Position numbers and translations under genes: made by a program. From the NCBI GenBank assembly GCA_003254885.1, contig QANT01005284.1, positions 1 to 48,527 of the forward strand: DNA of 48,527 bases, read 5' to 3'. Below the pieces are notes generated by a model, which had not been told where the DNA came from, did no database searches, and saw only the letters and a list, made by a program, of their open reading frames with translations. The DNA comes from Purshia tridentata. Its lineage: Eukaryota; Streptophyta; Magnoliopsida; Rosales; Rosaceae. Shown here one piece after another: positions 36,038 through 47,875 of this stretch; positions within the stretch are counted from its first letter, which is position 1, and each line of letters opens with the position of its first letter.

Positions 36038-38399
36038 CTGAGAGGTCTGAGCCTGAATTGTGTGGCTCCAGTGGGAAGCAAATGAAATATGCAAAGTGGG
36101 GCGAAGAAGAGTAGACTATGCTCCCAGTCGTCCCTCCCGAATCGGAGACAAACAGCAATCCCAAGAGATATAATTCCCAAACAAGACCAACCTCCTTATC
36201 ATTGGAACAACGGTACCAACTCAAAGAATACTATTATATTTATTTGGGATTTAATAATCAAAGAATGGGGAATATCAACACCTAATGAATATTTTATTCA
36301 GAATAAAATAGTGTTTTGCGTTTTTAAAATGGGGATATTAGTTTGGCAATATGTGTACGCTAACACGGAAAAAACAAGCCGAGCAAGAAAGTTCGTGAAG
36401 AAGACTCGATGAGGCGAATGTGGGTGGTGGCGACTGCTGACTGCTGACTGGTTGTTTGCTTAAGTGGGGTTCCAACGCTATTACGCTAACGGCTAAGCAG
36501 CAACCACCAGTTGGTATGTTAAGTGGTTGTGTTTGCCTAATTAGTCCATTGTTGAATTTTAAGCCTCGCCAGGCTTTTGGGCTTTTTTTTTTGTTCGTCT
36601 TTTTTACGTCGTAGCTCTACAGCCTGTACTCGTAGACGTAGTCACGTAGTAGCAGCCTAGTATTAGACGTGTTTTGTTTAGTTGAGCCTTCTAGTTCTAA
36701 TGTAATTAAGATTATAAACAGTACTAATAATGTAATTTTTTAAAATAAAAACACAATTTCCAAATGCTGGTCAATTATAGCTTTACTGAACATTAAATAG
36801 AACTAATAAGTCTCATGATCTCATGTTTCTAGTGTCGCATTCACAGATTTGATGAATCTCCAGTTGGTTTTTCTACTTGTAGATTCCTCAGCACACATTA
36901 GTTTGTTCATGGCCAGACAAAAAAACACATTAGTTTTTTGAACTACTATTTTATTTACTTATGAAATATATTCCATTAGAAGACCAAACTAAACCCCACC
37001 AATAATATAATTCCACCATATTACTCCATCCAAGCAACCTACCAACAATTTGGTTTAATCAACCGAATCTCTCTTGTCTGGGTCCGATTGGTTCATATAT
37101 AATATATATAGGATTCAAAGAATCAAAGTTATAAACACAAGCATGAATTCAAGGATTGAGTTAGACAAGTGAGGACATATGCTCTAAGTTTGATTGTTTA
37201 ATCCAATTTTAGTTCCCACGTTTCATAACTGGTGATTATTATTATTTCATCGCGAGTTATTATAAGATTAGACGATCCCATGCTCTGTTGGTGGTGGGTT
37301 TTCTATGTATTAATATAGCAATTATAGGTCAAATTGATTACTTTATATATATATATATATAAATGGTTTTTTATTTTTTATCGATGATATCAATGGATTA
37401 TGAAGCTTCAATGTTCTATCTTGCAAATAGTGTAAAATTTTAAACAAAAGACAATTAAGAAAAAAGTGTATGTTGTGTAACACTATGCAAGCTTTTCAAA
37501 TATCCAATGACTAAATAATTTGGTTGGTTTGTAAAATTGTAAATTATTATTATATATTACAGGAAAAGAAATGGTTCGAATTCGAGTGTGTAGAATGGAG
37601 CTTTTGTTCTCGATTAACTAAATCAATCTTAATTCACGTGGAGATTTGTAATTCGTATAATTATGATAATTTTCCTTATACTTACAGTTATATAAGTTCT
37701 CTAATATTATTTGATAAAAATTAGTTTAGTGGTATTTTTATAATTATAAATCCTATGACTATTTATCCATACACCAACATGATGATTTTGTACATACCTA
37801 TAAAGATTCAAACTCTCTCCTTGCTCAATCTTTTACCATGTAAATTAAAGTTTTAACATCAAACGACAAACTTTTAAAATCGAATCTTACGATTAGAAGA
37901 TTAAGTTATGAGAAGACTGTTTTGTAAATAATTCAAACAAAATTGTATATATATAGAAAATTTGTGCGACATTGACCCCAATAAAAGATTGGGAAATTGT
38001 AGCGACTGTTGCTAAATAAGTTTCCGAAAAGAAATTGGAAATATAAGAAAAAGGAAAGAAAGAGATATGAGCGCGCGTGGCAAAATCGCGGAAGCACCTA
38101 AAAGTACCTTCTAGTTTGGGTGGGGTCCCACGGAGATATTATGATAGGATGCACGGTGGTCGCGCGGGTGATAATAGTTGTTATTATTAATTTATTATAG
38201 TCGTAGTCCAGAGATTACGCGACAAGTGAAAACACGATTTATTCTCAAATGCATTTTTGACCAATAAAATACTAAAATAACAATTTTCTCAGTTTTTTCT
38301 GAGAATTCGAGAGAGCAAAGAAAATTATCGAGGAAAGTAGCAAACACCACACTCTTCTTTCTCTCTCTCTCTCTTTCGCCCTCACTTGCTTGGGAAGCC
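36038..38399. other. Long intergenic region between BEL-B and UBC
   Basis: BEL-B upstream sequence, then AT-rich spacer with a TA run near 37345-37361. Near the right end is a short CG-rich patch (about 38070-38165). A pyrimidine run at 38353-38379 just before the UBC ATG fits a plant Y-patch or leader. No gene was found. Confidence 0.5.
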
Positions 38400-41014
38400 A
38401 TGACTAGCTCCTCTACCGCTTCACGCAAGGTTGTCTCTCTCTAAAGTCTAAATTCAGTAATGAAAATATATTATATACTCTTCTTCATTGAATACTTTTG
38501 TATATGGCTTTATATGCAGGTGTAGGCTGTAGCCCCAAATTTATTTATTTATCTAATTTTGTTTTTATATTTGTGGTGCTTAGGCTTTAAGCAAGATCGC
38601 CTGCAATCGGCTCCAGAAAGAGCTCGTGGAGTGGCAGGTGAATCCTCCAGCCGGATTTAAACATAAAGTCACTGATAATCTTCAAAGGTACTATTTAAAT
38701 CAATTAGTTTTAATTTTCCTTTAATATTGACTATTAATATTGGTGATTTATATAATTTTCTTTATTTTTTTGCTTCAAGATGGGTAATCGAAGTCAACGG
38801 AGCCCCAGGTACTCTATACGCCAATGAAGTATATCAGCTCCAAGTTGATTTTCCCGAGCATTACCCTATGGAAGCACCACAGGTCGATAATAGATTCCGA
38901 ATTTTATTTTCTTTATGTTGTTTGGTTCCCGAGAAAATTGCTTCAAAATCAAATTGTATTTCATCCTAATTTTACATTGCCTATTTTTGATTGTTGTAGA
39001 GTTGTAGAGTTGTAGTTGTGTTAGGGTTTCAGATAATTGAAAAAAAAAACGAAATAATACGCAAACAAAACAGTGGTATAAGGGGCATTTATAAATAGAA
39101 TTATTCTCTTATATGATTGTGATTTGTAGTTTTCTTTATACTCGTTTTGGTATTCCAGGTGATTTTTCTCCCTCCAGCTCCTCTGCATCCCCACATTTAT
39201 AGCAATGGCCATATCTGTTTAGGTACCGTTCTTAGTCTCTTAACTTTGTTTTAACGTTTTTCCCTCATTAATTTCCAAGACTTGCACCTGTTGGAAACTA
39301 ATGTCTTTATTTTCTTTGTGCTGTTTGTTGAAGATTGATAATTAGATAGCTACACCATTTAAGTCCTTGATTTGACTTGTGTGATCGTAATTTTCAATCT
39401 GTCATGATGACTAGTTGTTAAGTTGTTCATCTGTTACATCATAATGTTTACTTACAAATTAGGTAACTTTAAATCAAATGTAATTGGAGTCTATTGAATT
39501 GCAGACTTTGCAAGTTTGACCTTGGAGAATATTGTTCTCTGTTCAACTAAACTTGAGGCAAACTAATTGTGTCCACATTGATCATAGCACTATTTAGAAT
39601 GTGTCGTTTTTTGTTTTGCGATAAAATTTAATGTGTTCTGTCGAGAGTTTTTTTATTCCGGTTAGCTTTGGGAGAAAGTTTAATTCAATGCAGGTAAACC
39701 ATTACATGAAAGGATAAATCAGGATTAAGAATAGAGAAGTCTTTGTTTTGTTTGCCCACACCAACATGCCTTGAGTAGTGAATACTCCTAATCTTGAGCC
39801 AGGCTTGGGTTGGAGATTCTCTAATTCCAAATGTACCTGGCCTGAAACTTGACAATGAATGAACTAGAAGATAGCGTGGTGCTCAGTTCACAATCAGGTA
39901 TAGTAGGGAATTATGAAAGTTATGCAGAGTAGCAGATAGTTTTTATCATTGAATCAAATCAAGTATAATGATCAAACTGTGAATTTAATATCCAAGGGCT
40001 AGGAATACTTAAGAAGTTCTGATGATAGGTTATAGTGAAGCATGATTTTTAACTACCAACTCCGTTTTTGGTTACTTTATGAGGCAACACTTGTGAGTCT
40101 GGCATGGGGTACCTGCAAGGTCATCAAAGCTGTGAGGCTGTGGGTATTGGATAAAATAATCTAGCTGCTCATTCATTCTGTATCACTAATGTTTGCTTCT
40201 GACTTTCTTATTTGGGTTGAGCTTTTAAACTTCAGACTACCATTGTAACAAATTGAAGAACCCAACTTCCTTTAACAAATATATGAATCACAAACAAAAA
40301 GACTATTATTACCTTTTTTTTATCCATGATTTTTTGGAATGTCAAGCTAAGGTGAACAGTGTTATTTTCACAAGCAACGACAATTCCAGACTTGTTACTT
40401 TTAATTGTTGTTATCTTTTAAATTTTCTTGCTTGTGCAATGGAATGTCTCCAGTAAATTAGGTTATTATGCTTGACTACAAGACAGGGTGAGCAGCTTCA
40501 CTAGTTCTTACATAGTATAGAAATATTAAATCAGTGCCTTAGTTCTTACGTGATATGAAAAATGGTTTCCAAAAGTAGTGCATGTTCAAAAGGCAGATTC
40601 TAATTTTCAATTTTGTCATTCTGATCTAGTTGAGACAATTGAAAACGGTATTTCCTCGTTCCTCATTCTGCAAGCTCGTACATGTGGTATTGTTCAACAA
40701 ATGACATCCAAAATTATGCTTTTTCTTTTCTCTTAAATTTTCTTTGCAGATATTCTATATGATTCATGGTCACCAGCCATGACTGTTAGTTCCATCTGTA
40801 TCAGCATTCTCTCCATGTTATCGAGTTCCACTGTGAAGGTTTGGTTCAATTGTTGAGTTCATGCTTTGATGATTTCACCCCGTTTGTTATAATAAACGTG
40901 TGACCATCATTTGTGCAGCAACGCCCAGCAGATAATGATCGTTATGTGAAGAACTGTAGGAATGGCAGATCTCCAAAGGAGACGAGGTGGTGGTTCCATG
41001 ATGATAAGGTGTAA
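38400..41014 (+). CDS. UBC16: Ubiquitin-conjugating enzyme E2, UBC16-like (161 aa)
   Basis: Six exons: 38400-38429, 38584-38687, 38780-38882, 39159-39222, 40750-40838 and 40919-41014 (TAA); exactly 162 codons, the family length. The UBC fold is complete: NRLQKELVEWQVNPPAGF, WVIEVNGAPGTLYANEVYQL, DFPEHYPMEAPQVIFLPPAP, the HPH/active-site stretch SNGHICLDILYDSWSP with catalytic Cys in exon 4, and VKNCRNGRSPKETRWWFHDD at the end. It accepts ubiquitin from E1 and passes it on with an E3, in cytosol and nucleus. It is nearly identical in pattern to the Arabidopsis UBC15-18 group (UBC16 is At1g75440); which member is ortholog is inferred from neighbours. Intron 4 (1.5 kb) and the 3' part are duplicated, broken, at 4505 and 8361. 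Confidence 0.95.
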
Positions 41015-41713
41015 TGTCATGACAAATGTTTATTAAATATGTATAAAAAAGAGGGTTTTGAATTGTAATACTATTTAATCAATGTTATTGAAAGGGGGTT
41101 GGCAAGGGGCTGTCTTCCCCACCCCTTTACATATTGGCTGCCATGTTTCATGAAATCCATTGCGGAATTTACATTATATTGCGTGAGGTAGGTATCAAAG
41201 CAGATGACATATGTGCAACATGTACAAACAAGATTATGTCCACCATCTTTGCCATACCAAACAGAGTTGAGAAAAATGACGTTTTGCTTAACCCGTAAAT
41301 TTCTGCTACCAAACGAATCATTGAAAGGTTAATGGGGAGTTAGCTTGGTGAGATCTGAGAAAATAAGTTACAACTAAGATAGTCAAAATAAAACATGAAA
41401 GAAGCGATAATTGAATCAATCTTGAGATTACTAAGTTCTGATTTGGATTTGCTAGACTTACCAAGTTGTCCTTGTAAAGCATAAATGAAAAAAAAAAAAT
41501 TTCTTTTGATTTGGAGTCTCAGAATCGTGTCTGCAATAGCTAGTTAGTCACATAAAAAAAGGCCCTGGTTGAAATGGCGACTTCCAAACGCGATATTAAG
41601 ATTTTTTCTTTATGCTATATCTGTATGCATAAAGAAAACGGAGGGATTTCCTTGTACGGCAGCTTCTTTTCCATGTTGGTGGTGTGCGCGCCCTAATTTT
41701 GGTCTTGGAGGAT
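41015..41713. other. UBC 3' flank (partner of inverted copy at 8361)
   Basis: The sequence to about 41550 matches 8361-8973 in reverse, including the block around CCACCATCTTTGCCATACCA. It probably contains the UBC 3' UTR. Further right there is no gene. Confidence 0.5.
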
Positions 41714-42014
41714 TGGGACTTTCTGCTAAGTTTGACGAAAGATTGGGACTGTGGAATTTGGGCAATGTTGCTTCCGTTCTAATTGGGGCTTATGCTTGCT
41801 GATGTGGTCAGGTACGAAAAAATGGCATAAATATTTTAGTTGTATTGGGAATTTGGGATCCTTAGTTGATTTCTTTCCTAGTTCTAGTGGGGATTTATTC
41901 TACTGTTTTTTACATATGTATCTTGTGGTGTTTTGGAGAAAGTAGCCTTGGCTAGATATCAGTTACTTCTGTCCAAGTTTCTGCCATCAGGAGCGGTGAT
42001 ACTGCTAACAAAGG
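41714..42014 (+). other. Upstream region and leader of F-box copy 2
   Basis: It matches 1732-1991. A leader intron is possible between TGGTCAG|GTACG near 41812 and CTGCCATCAG|GAGCGG near 41992, leaving the leader GAGCGGTGATACTGCTAACA before the ATG. Confidence 0.45.
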
Positions 42015-43182
42015 ATGGAGCAGATCCCAGTTGTCTCAAAAACAACATCGTCAGCAAGAAGACCATCAAAATTGATGACGAATATTACTATTGATGATCT
42101 GCCTGACATTTTATTGCATGAAATCCTTTGTCGACTTCCTTGCAATAAATTGGTTTTTCAAGCTAAGTGTGTCTCCAGGCGTTGGTGCACTCTCATCTCC
42201 AATCCTTATTTCATTGGTCGTTTTTTGCGGCACCAAGTTAACAAACAAACGCAAATAAGACGCACTCTGATAAATCCCAAAGGGGAGGATATCTTTACTA
42301 GAATGTCGTCCCCGGTATTCAAAACACTCATGACGGTCCACGGTTTGAAACAAGAGCCAGTTGTGATAGGGACGTATAATGACTTAGTTTTGTGTGCTAG
42401 CCAGTACGATCAAAGTGATTACTACATCTGCAATCCAAACACCTCACAATGGGTTGCTCTTCCTCCTACCCCCACTAAATGGCAGCAGCCGGTACCAGTG
42501 GGATTCATCTGTGATATTCCCTATTATAATTGTAAGCAAGACGATGATGCTTTGAAAGGATCAGATATCGTCCATCTTAATACTGAGTATCGGTGCCNCA
42601 GGTTGTGAGAATTCTTCCTAATCATCAATTTGACGAGAAATATGATTGCTTCAAATTAGAGTTGGAGTTGTTTTCTTTTGAAACGGGTGAATGGAGAGTG
42701 TCAGTTGTATTATCCCCACCAGGTTCTTTGGCTCTCAATTCCAAATTTAGCTTTGCTTACAAAGGATTGTTGTATTGGGTGGCTTATTGGGGTCCCCAAA
42801 TTGCTGGGCTGGATCCGTTCATGATCAGCAACATCAACAGTACTACTAGTAGTAGTAGCAGCAATGGTGATGATGTTATTGATTATTATAAATGTCGTGT
42901 CCTTACATTTGATGACCCAGATGTAGGTGGAGACGAAACTAGGTTTAGTACAGTTGAGTTCCTTGGTGTGTACGGAGGGTGTGTACGGATGTGCAACTTC
43001 GAAGATTACTCGTGTAGCATATGTGTTTATGACTTGAAAGAAGAACAAGATGATCATGGCCAGATGGTCGATGATGGAATTAGAAAATTTTGTTTGGAAC
43101 ACACAAGGGTTTTTTCTCTGGACCAAAATATGATTCCAGAGGTTGAGCTAATAGCCGTTGACCCAAATAATGAGGATATAAT
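42015..43182 (+). pseudogene. F-box gene copy 2, 3'-truncated, with an assembly N
   Basis: Paralog of 1993-3366. The first 582 bp are about 99% identical (I count six substitutions, all in the first 255 bp) and encode the same F-box. At 42597 a single N plus an extra C breaks the frame; copy 1 reads GTGCCAGGTT and this reads GTGCCNCAGGTT, so the frameshift is probably an assembly fault. After it the copies differ much more (about 30 amino-acid changes and indels). Similarity stops at ...DPNNEDI (43182); the last roughly 70 residues of copy 1 are absent and the frame runs into foreign sequence, ending near 43357. The protein would have an intact F-box but a cut-off substrate domain. The 3' loss, unlike the frameshift, looks real. 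Confidence 0.85.
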
Positions 43183-43522
43183 GGGCAAAAAAGTCATGAT
43201 TTTTAGAAACCACAGTAGTCTCTCACGCTATTGGCACAATGAAGCAAACGGTGGGGTCAGCCCTTATTTTATTGCTAGAATGCTCCTAGCTTTGAAAGAG
43301 CGATTGCCTTGCCTAGGGATGGCAAAAATCCCCGCAGGGACCCGATTAAAACCCTAATAGGGACCATATTCGGGGGCGGGGTCGGGTAAGGAGACTTGAA
43401 GACCTTGAGATTCGAACTCAGGACCTCAAAGCCACCAAGCAAATGCCTAACCAACACAATAGTTGGTTCTTTTGATTTATTATGCCTATACATATATATT
43501 TATACACATACCTCGAAATCTC

Positions 43523-43900
43523 AAACCCTAAACCCTATACCTTATACCCTAAACCCTATACCCTAAACCTATACCCTATACCCTAAACCCTTATATAACC
43601 ATAAACTCTATATACATATATTATTTTTATTAATATACTTAAACCTATACCCTATACCTTTTACTATAAACCTCTTAAACTCTATAATCATAAACCCTAT
43701 ATACATGTATTATTCTTATTAATTATATATACATATATTATTTTTTTAATATACTTAAACCCTAAACCCTAACATTAACCCTTCTAAATTCTGAACCCAT
43801 AAACCCTAAACTCTCTAAATTCTCCAATAAACCTTAAACCCTCCCTTAAACCTTAAACCTTAAACCCTATTGTTTAAACAAAATCGTAAACACTTTTCTA
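43523..43900. repeat. Degenerate telomere-like repeats (CCCTAAA / CCCTATA)
   Basis: Dense at 43523-43600 (AACCCTAAACCCTATACC and variants) and again at about 43745-43865, with AT-rich sequence between. CCCTAAA is the common plant telomere unit, but here it alternates with CCCTATA and is imperfect, and it lies inside the hAT element. Confidence 0.75.
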
Positions 43901-44370
43901 GTTCCCCCTAATCATAAACTCTAAACTCTAAATCTTGAATTATATAAATACCCTAAATCCTAAACTGTAAACTTTTTTCTAGTTGCTTCTAACTATAAAT
44001 TCTAAACCTTAAATTATAATAAATAGCCTAAATCTTAAACCATACCTATAAAGTTAGTAGTAATTATATAAAGTAATTAAGTTATAAGGTAGTTGCTACT
44101 TGGTACTTACTAGTATAGTAGTATATAACTTATAGAAGTTATAAATAAAAATCATGGACGAAAAATGTTATAAACTAAAATAACTAAACTTATATTATGG
44201 TTTGTATTGTTATTAATTATAATTAGGTATTTAGCTTTTTTTTTTAATACCCTAATGTTTGACCCAAAAAAAACACTTAAAAACCTAAATTACTAAACCT
44301 AGACAGAGACAAACAGCAACCCACGCCTACCCAGCCGCCTCATTCTCTCCCTCTCTCCCTCCCTCCTTTC

Positions 44371-44600
44371 TATCTCTTGCTGCTCTTAGCACCGGCGCCA
44401 CACACTCTCTCTATCTCTCGCTGCTCTTAGCGCCGGCGCCACACACTCTCTCTCTATCTCTCGCTGTTATTCGCCGGCGCTACTCTCTCTCTTGCTGCTC
44501 TCACAGTCGCGCCGGTGCCGCTCTCTCTCTCACTTCTCTTGCCGCTCACAGTCGCGTCGCTCTATCTTTCTCGCTGTTCTCGCCGTCGCTATCTCTCTCT
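44371..44600. repeat. CT/GCCGGCGCC minisatellite, 41-43-bp units
   Basis: Units start at 44371, 44412 and 44455, each TATCTCTCGCTGCTCTTAGC followed by GCCGGCGCC and CACACTCTCTC, then more degenerate copies. The unit has a high-GC palindromic core (GGCGCC). Confidence 0.75.
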
Positions 44601-46739
44601 GCTCTAGAACCTAGACTGATGAATTGTTAGTTTTATGCATTTATGGATTCATAAAATTATGAATATATTTGAATGCTTGAATTTGTTAGCTTGTAGATAT
44701 GGTGGTTTCTGTGGTTTATGCTTGGGATTTTGAGGTTTTTTTTTTTTCCTGTAATTAAGATCTGATATGCATTCGTAATGAAGGTATGATTTATTGTTGA
44801 AAAGAAAAAAAAAATAGGGGTTAGCTCGGGGAATGGGGCGGGTTCGGGGATGCCATTCCCCAGTGGGGTCGGGGACAGGGAATCCCGTTTAAATAGTCAG
44901 GGAATGGGGCAGGTTCGAGGGGGAAAAAAAAATCAGGGGCGGGGGATGGGGGAGGTACCCCTGTGTAACACCCCGTACCTTCCAAAGTGGTTTTGGAAAG
45001 CTTTTAAGGGTTTTCGAGATTTTTACCGGAGAAGTAAAATGTGTTGGAGGCTTTTTCGAATTTTAAAGTTTGACTTTTAAAGTTGGGGGCAAAAGTTGAC
45101 TTTTTGTTCAGGCAAAGTTTCGGTTTTGACTTTGGGTTCATTAGAAAGGTCTCGTTCTCACGAGTTTGTAGACATGTAGCACGCGTCAAACGGAGTTATG
45201 GTTTGGAAGTTACGAACGTGTGAAGAGAGGGGCAAACATGTAATTTTGGAAAGTTGGTTTTTAAAACGGCACAGAACCCCAGAAACTTCTCAATTTCTCT
45301 CTCCTCCCTTTCCTGCAATCTCACTCTTCCTCGCGACCCCTCTCTCCAGCCGGAGCTTCCATAAGTGCGTGGGGGCGCATCCGGCGGCGGTTGGACTCGG
45401 GCTTTGGTCCACCGTGCTCGCCTCCCTCCCCTCTTCCTTCTCGTGGTGGCGCATCCTCCTGAAACAGCCCGGAACGAGAAGAACCGTTCTCGTACAATCA
45501 GTGTCACGGCGGCGATCGTGACGATTCCAGTGACTTCGAAGCTCGGCGACCGCCCAGATCTTCTCTCCTCGTTGAGCCCAGTTGATTGGTGTGCTCCGAT
45601 TGTCTGTTAGACCGCCGTAGGCAGCGGATCGTTAGTGGGTGTGCCAACGGCTTTTCCGGCGAGTTTCGTCAGTTTTCGGCCACTTTTGGCCATCAACCCA
45701 GGTTCGAATTTTGGTCCACTCAACTCCTTCTACGTGCCAGTACAGTTTGTTTCTGTTTTTAGTGAGTTTTGGTTTTGCGCAGGTTAGCCACCTCCAGCCA
45801 CCGCGAGTTCCTCCGCGTGTGGTGGTACTGGTGACCCAACTCTATAGTTTTCGGCCCCTGGCCAGTCCCCTGAAGCCTTAGTGAGTGCTTGGTGAGTTTT
45901 GTACAAGTTTTGGTGTTGGTTTGTGGCTGGGTAGCCACCGTCGGTGGTGGCAGCCACCGTTTTCGTTGTTTAACATACCGGTTGTGAACTCTGTTTTGTT
46001 TTGGTGGACTGTCTGGTCTTAACAGGTACTCGGCACAGGAATTTGTATTTCCAATGTCGTTGTGCTGCCGGATTTTAGAATCCGAACGAAGGAGCCACGA
46101 AGGGCAGTTCGGTCTTTTCGCATGGTCACTGTGAGTGAATTTAGTTTCAGTTTTATGATCTTCATTTAGTTCAGTTAGTCTTGCTTGTTTTGTGTGTGCA
46201 TGTCTGCTGGTTGCGACATAGTTGGGTACCGATTAGGATTGAAATTTACCATGTTCTTTTGGGAAATTGAGGACTAAGTAAGGATCAGTGGTTTTTTGAG
46301 GATTAATGAGTCCAGGTGGTGACTTTTGATTAGGATTGGGAATTTCCGAGGGTTTAAGGTTATTTGCTTTTTAAGGTGATTAGTATCGTGAGCTAGTGTA
46401 GATTTTGGTTTTTGGGAACTGATTTTGAGAACTTAGTTTATTCTTGGTTAAAGTTGAAGGTTTGATTTTTACTTATCAGTTTTTGGTAACGTTTGGTTCT
46501 TTAAGAAATGATTTAATTTTAAGTTTGAGTTTTGGTTGTTAATTTTCTCGTCTTAGCAAAAGGTTTTGAACTTGGTTTTGGTGATTTGAAATGAAAATAT
46601 TCTTTTACGGATTGGTACTGTTTTCAAAGCACCCAATTGGTACTCGTTCAACTTCTCAGTTTAGAAAGGTCTTTGGGACCCATCACGGCACATATGTAGG
46701 CTTTGGGCCGTGTGCCGGGATGCTTTGCCCTTTGGGGGT

Positions 46740-46878
46740 GGCCCTGCGTGCACGTATGGCAGTTTGTTGGCCTTGCATGTGTATGACAGACTCTAGCTCT
46801 GCACATGTACGGCAAGATTATTGGCCCTGCATGCGTACGGCAGGCTGTGGGCCCTGCGCATGTACGGCAAGCTAGCTG
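46740..46878. repeat. 27-bp minisatellite, five units, inside the LTR
   Basis: Units begin GGCCCTGC followed by ATGCGTACGGCA or variants; spacing is 27-29 bp. The array makes the open frame at 46591-46875, which is not a gene. Confidence 0.75.
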
Positions 46879-47536
46879 GATTTGGATTGGATGACAGTTT
46901 CCTTATCTTGTCATTTTACAAATTGTTTTGATTATTAAATTACAGTTCTTGTTTTATAATTTGGGACTTTGATCAGATTTATTGATTTCTAAGAGTTTTC
47001 AAAATGGATTTCAGACGCGGATTTTTACATAGAGTTTTCAGTGGATTTTGTGAAAGTGATTTAAAGCTGGGGGATTTCAAAGAGTGACAGCGAGGCATTG
47101 TGTAAACTTGAATTATAAAGGACCATGCGAGAATCGGTTACCGTGGTTTGTGTAACAAAAGTCTTTTGAGATTAAAGGATTAAGTAAGAGATTTGAGTGT
47201 CAGTGGTTTTATTGAGGTTTAGTGAGTTCCAGTTGGAGAATCTAGTGGGATTCTAAGTCAGGACCTTGTGGTCTAATTCGNGGATTCTAAGTCAGGACCT
47301 TGTGGTCTAATTCGAGGTGACTTTCAGTTTAGAGGTTCAATTGAGAATAATTGAGGTATTACTGATCACAATGATTTGTTTAGGTTAGAGGATTGGTGAC
47401 CCAATTAAGGATTGTGATTTCTGATTTGTGAACTGATTACGGTTTGAGGCTTAAGATGGATTGTGATTGATTATTTTAATTGAGTTTAATTTGAGGTTTC
47501 CAGTTAGTTTTCACTTATACAAGCTCTAGTGAGCTT

Positions 47537-47560
47537 ACCGGGTTTGTTTTTAAACCCGGT
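47537..47560. repeat. Short hairpin in the LTR
   Basis: Arms ACCGGGTTT (47537-47545) and AAACCCGGT (47552-47560) with a 6-base loop. It may affect transcript end formation; this is inference. Confidence 0.6.
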
Positions 47561-47875
47561 GCACCTGTGGTTGGGTGCAGGGTTTGGTTTTGCAGGTTAA
47601 GCAGGCTGAGGAGGCAGTGGGACCAGAAGCATTTCAGAACTTGGTTTTACAGTTTGATTTTCATGTAAAAGGTTTTACAGTTTGGTTTTATAAACGTACT
47701 TTACAATAGTTTAAATAAATTATTTGCATTCATGGCTCATAGTTTTAGAAAATGGCCCACAGTTTTAGGAAATAGTTTCAGTTTTGGTTGTTCTCAGTTG
47801 TTCACGTGCCCGAGGGTCGGGGCGTGACACCCTGGCCCCGCCCCGCCCCGTCCCGTTGCCATCCCTAGCCTTGCC

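Larger units (their letters stand above)
44964..47829. mobile_element. Solo-LTR-like insertion in the hAT element (2.87 kb)
   Basis: It starts TGTAACACCCCG and ends CGGGGCGTGACA, short imperfect inverted ends of the TG...CA type, flanked by the 5-bp duplication CCCTG (44959-44963 and 47830-47834). No second copy of the terminal sequence, primer-binding site or gag/pol frame was seen, so a solo LTR (long, gypsy-like) is the simplest reading; a non-autonomous element is possible. It contains a 27-bp minisatellite and one N at 47281 with a 34-bp repeat on both sides. Confidence 0.8.
43314..47867. mobile_element. Non-autonomous hAT element carrying a nested LTR insertion
   Basis: Terminal inverted repeats TAGGGATGGCAA (43314) and TTGCCATCCCTA (ending 47867) are flanked by the 8-bp direct duplication GCCTTGCC (43306-43313 and 47868-47875), the signature of hAT transposons. 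Subterminal parts are rich in GGGGCGGGTTCGGGG-like motifs (43360-43390, 44815-44960, 47830-47860). Without the nested element it is about 1.68 kb and contains no transposase frame. It also contains telomere-like and CT-rich tandem sequence (listed separately). Confidence 0.9.

Noticed and set aside
45196-45610. Overlapping frames on both strands in GC-rich DNA
   Set aside because: Inside the LTR; stop-poor only because of GC content; no gag/pol similarity.
46591-46875. 94-codon frame rich in Cys/Met
   Set aside because: Produced by the 27-bp minisatellite in the LTR.
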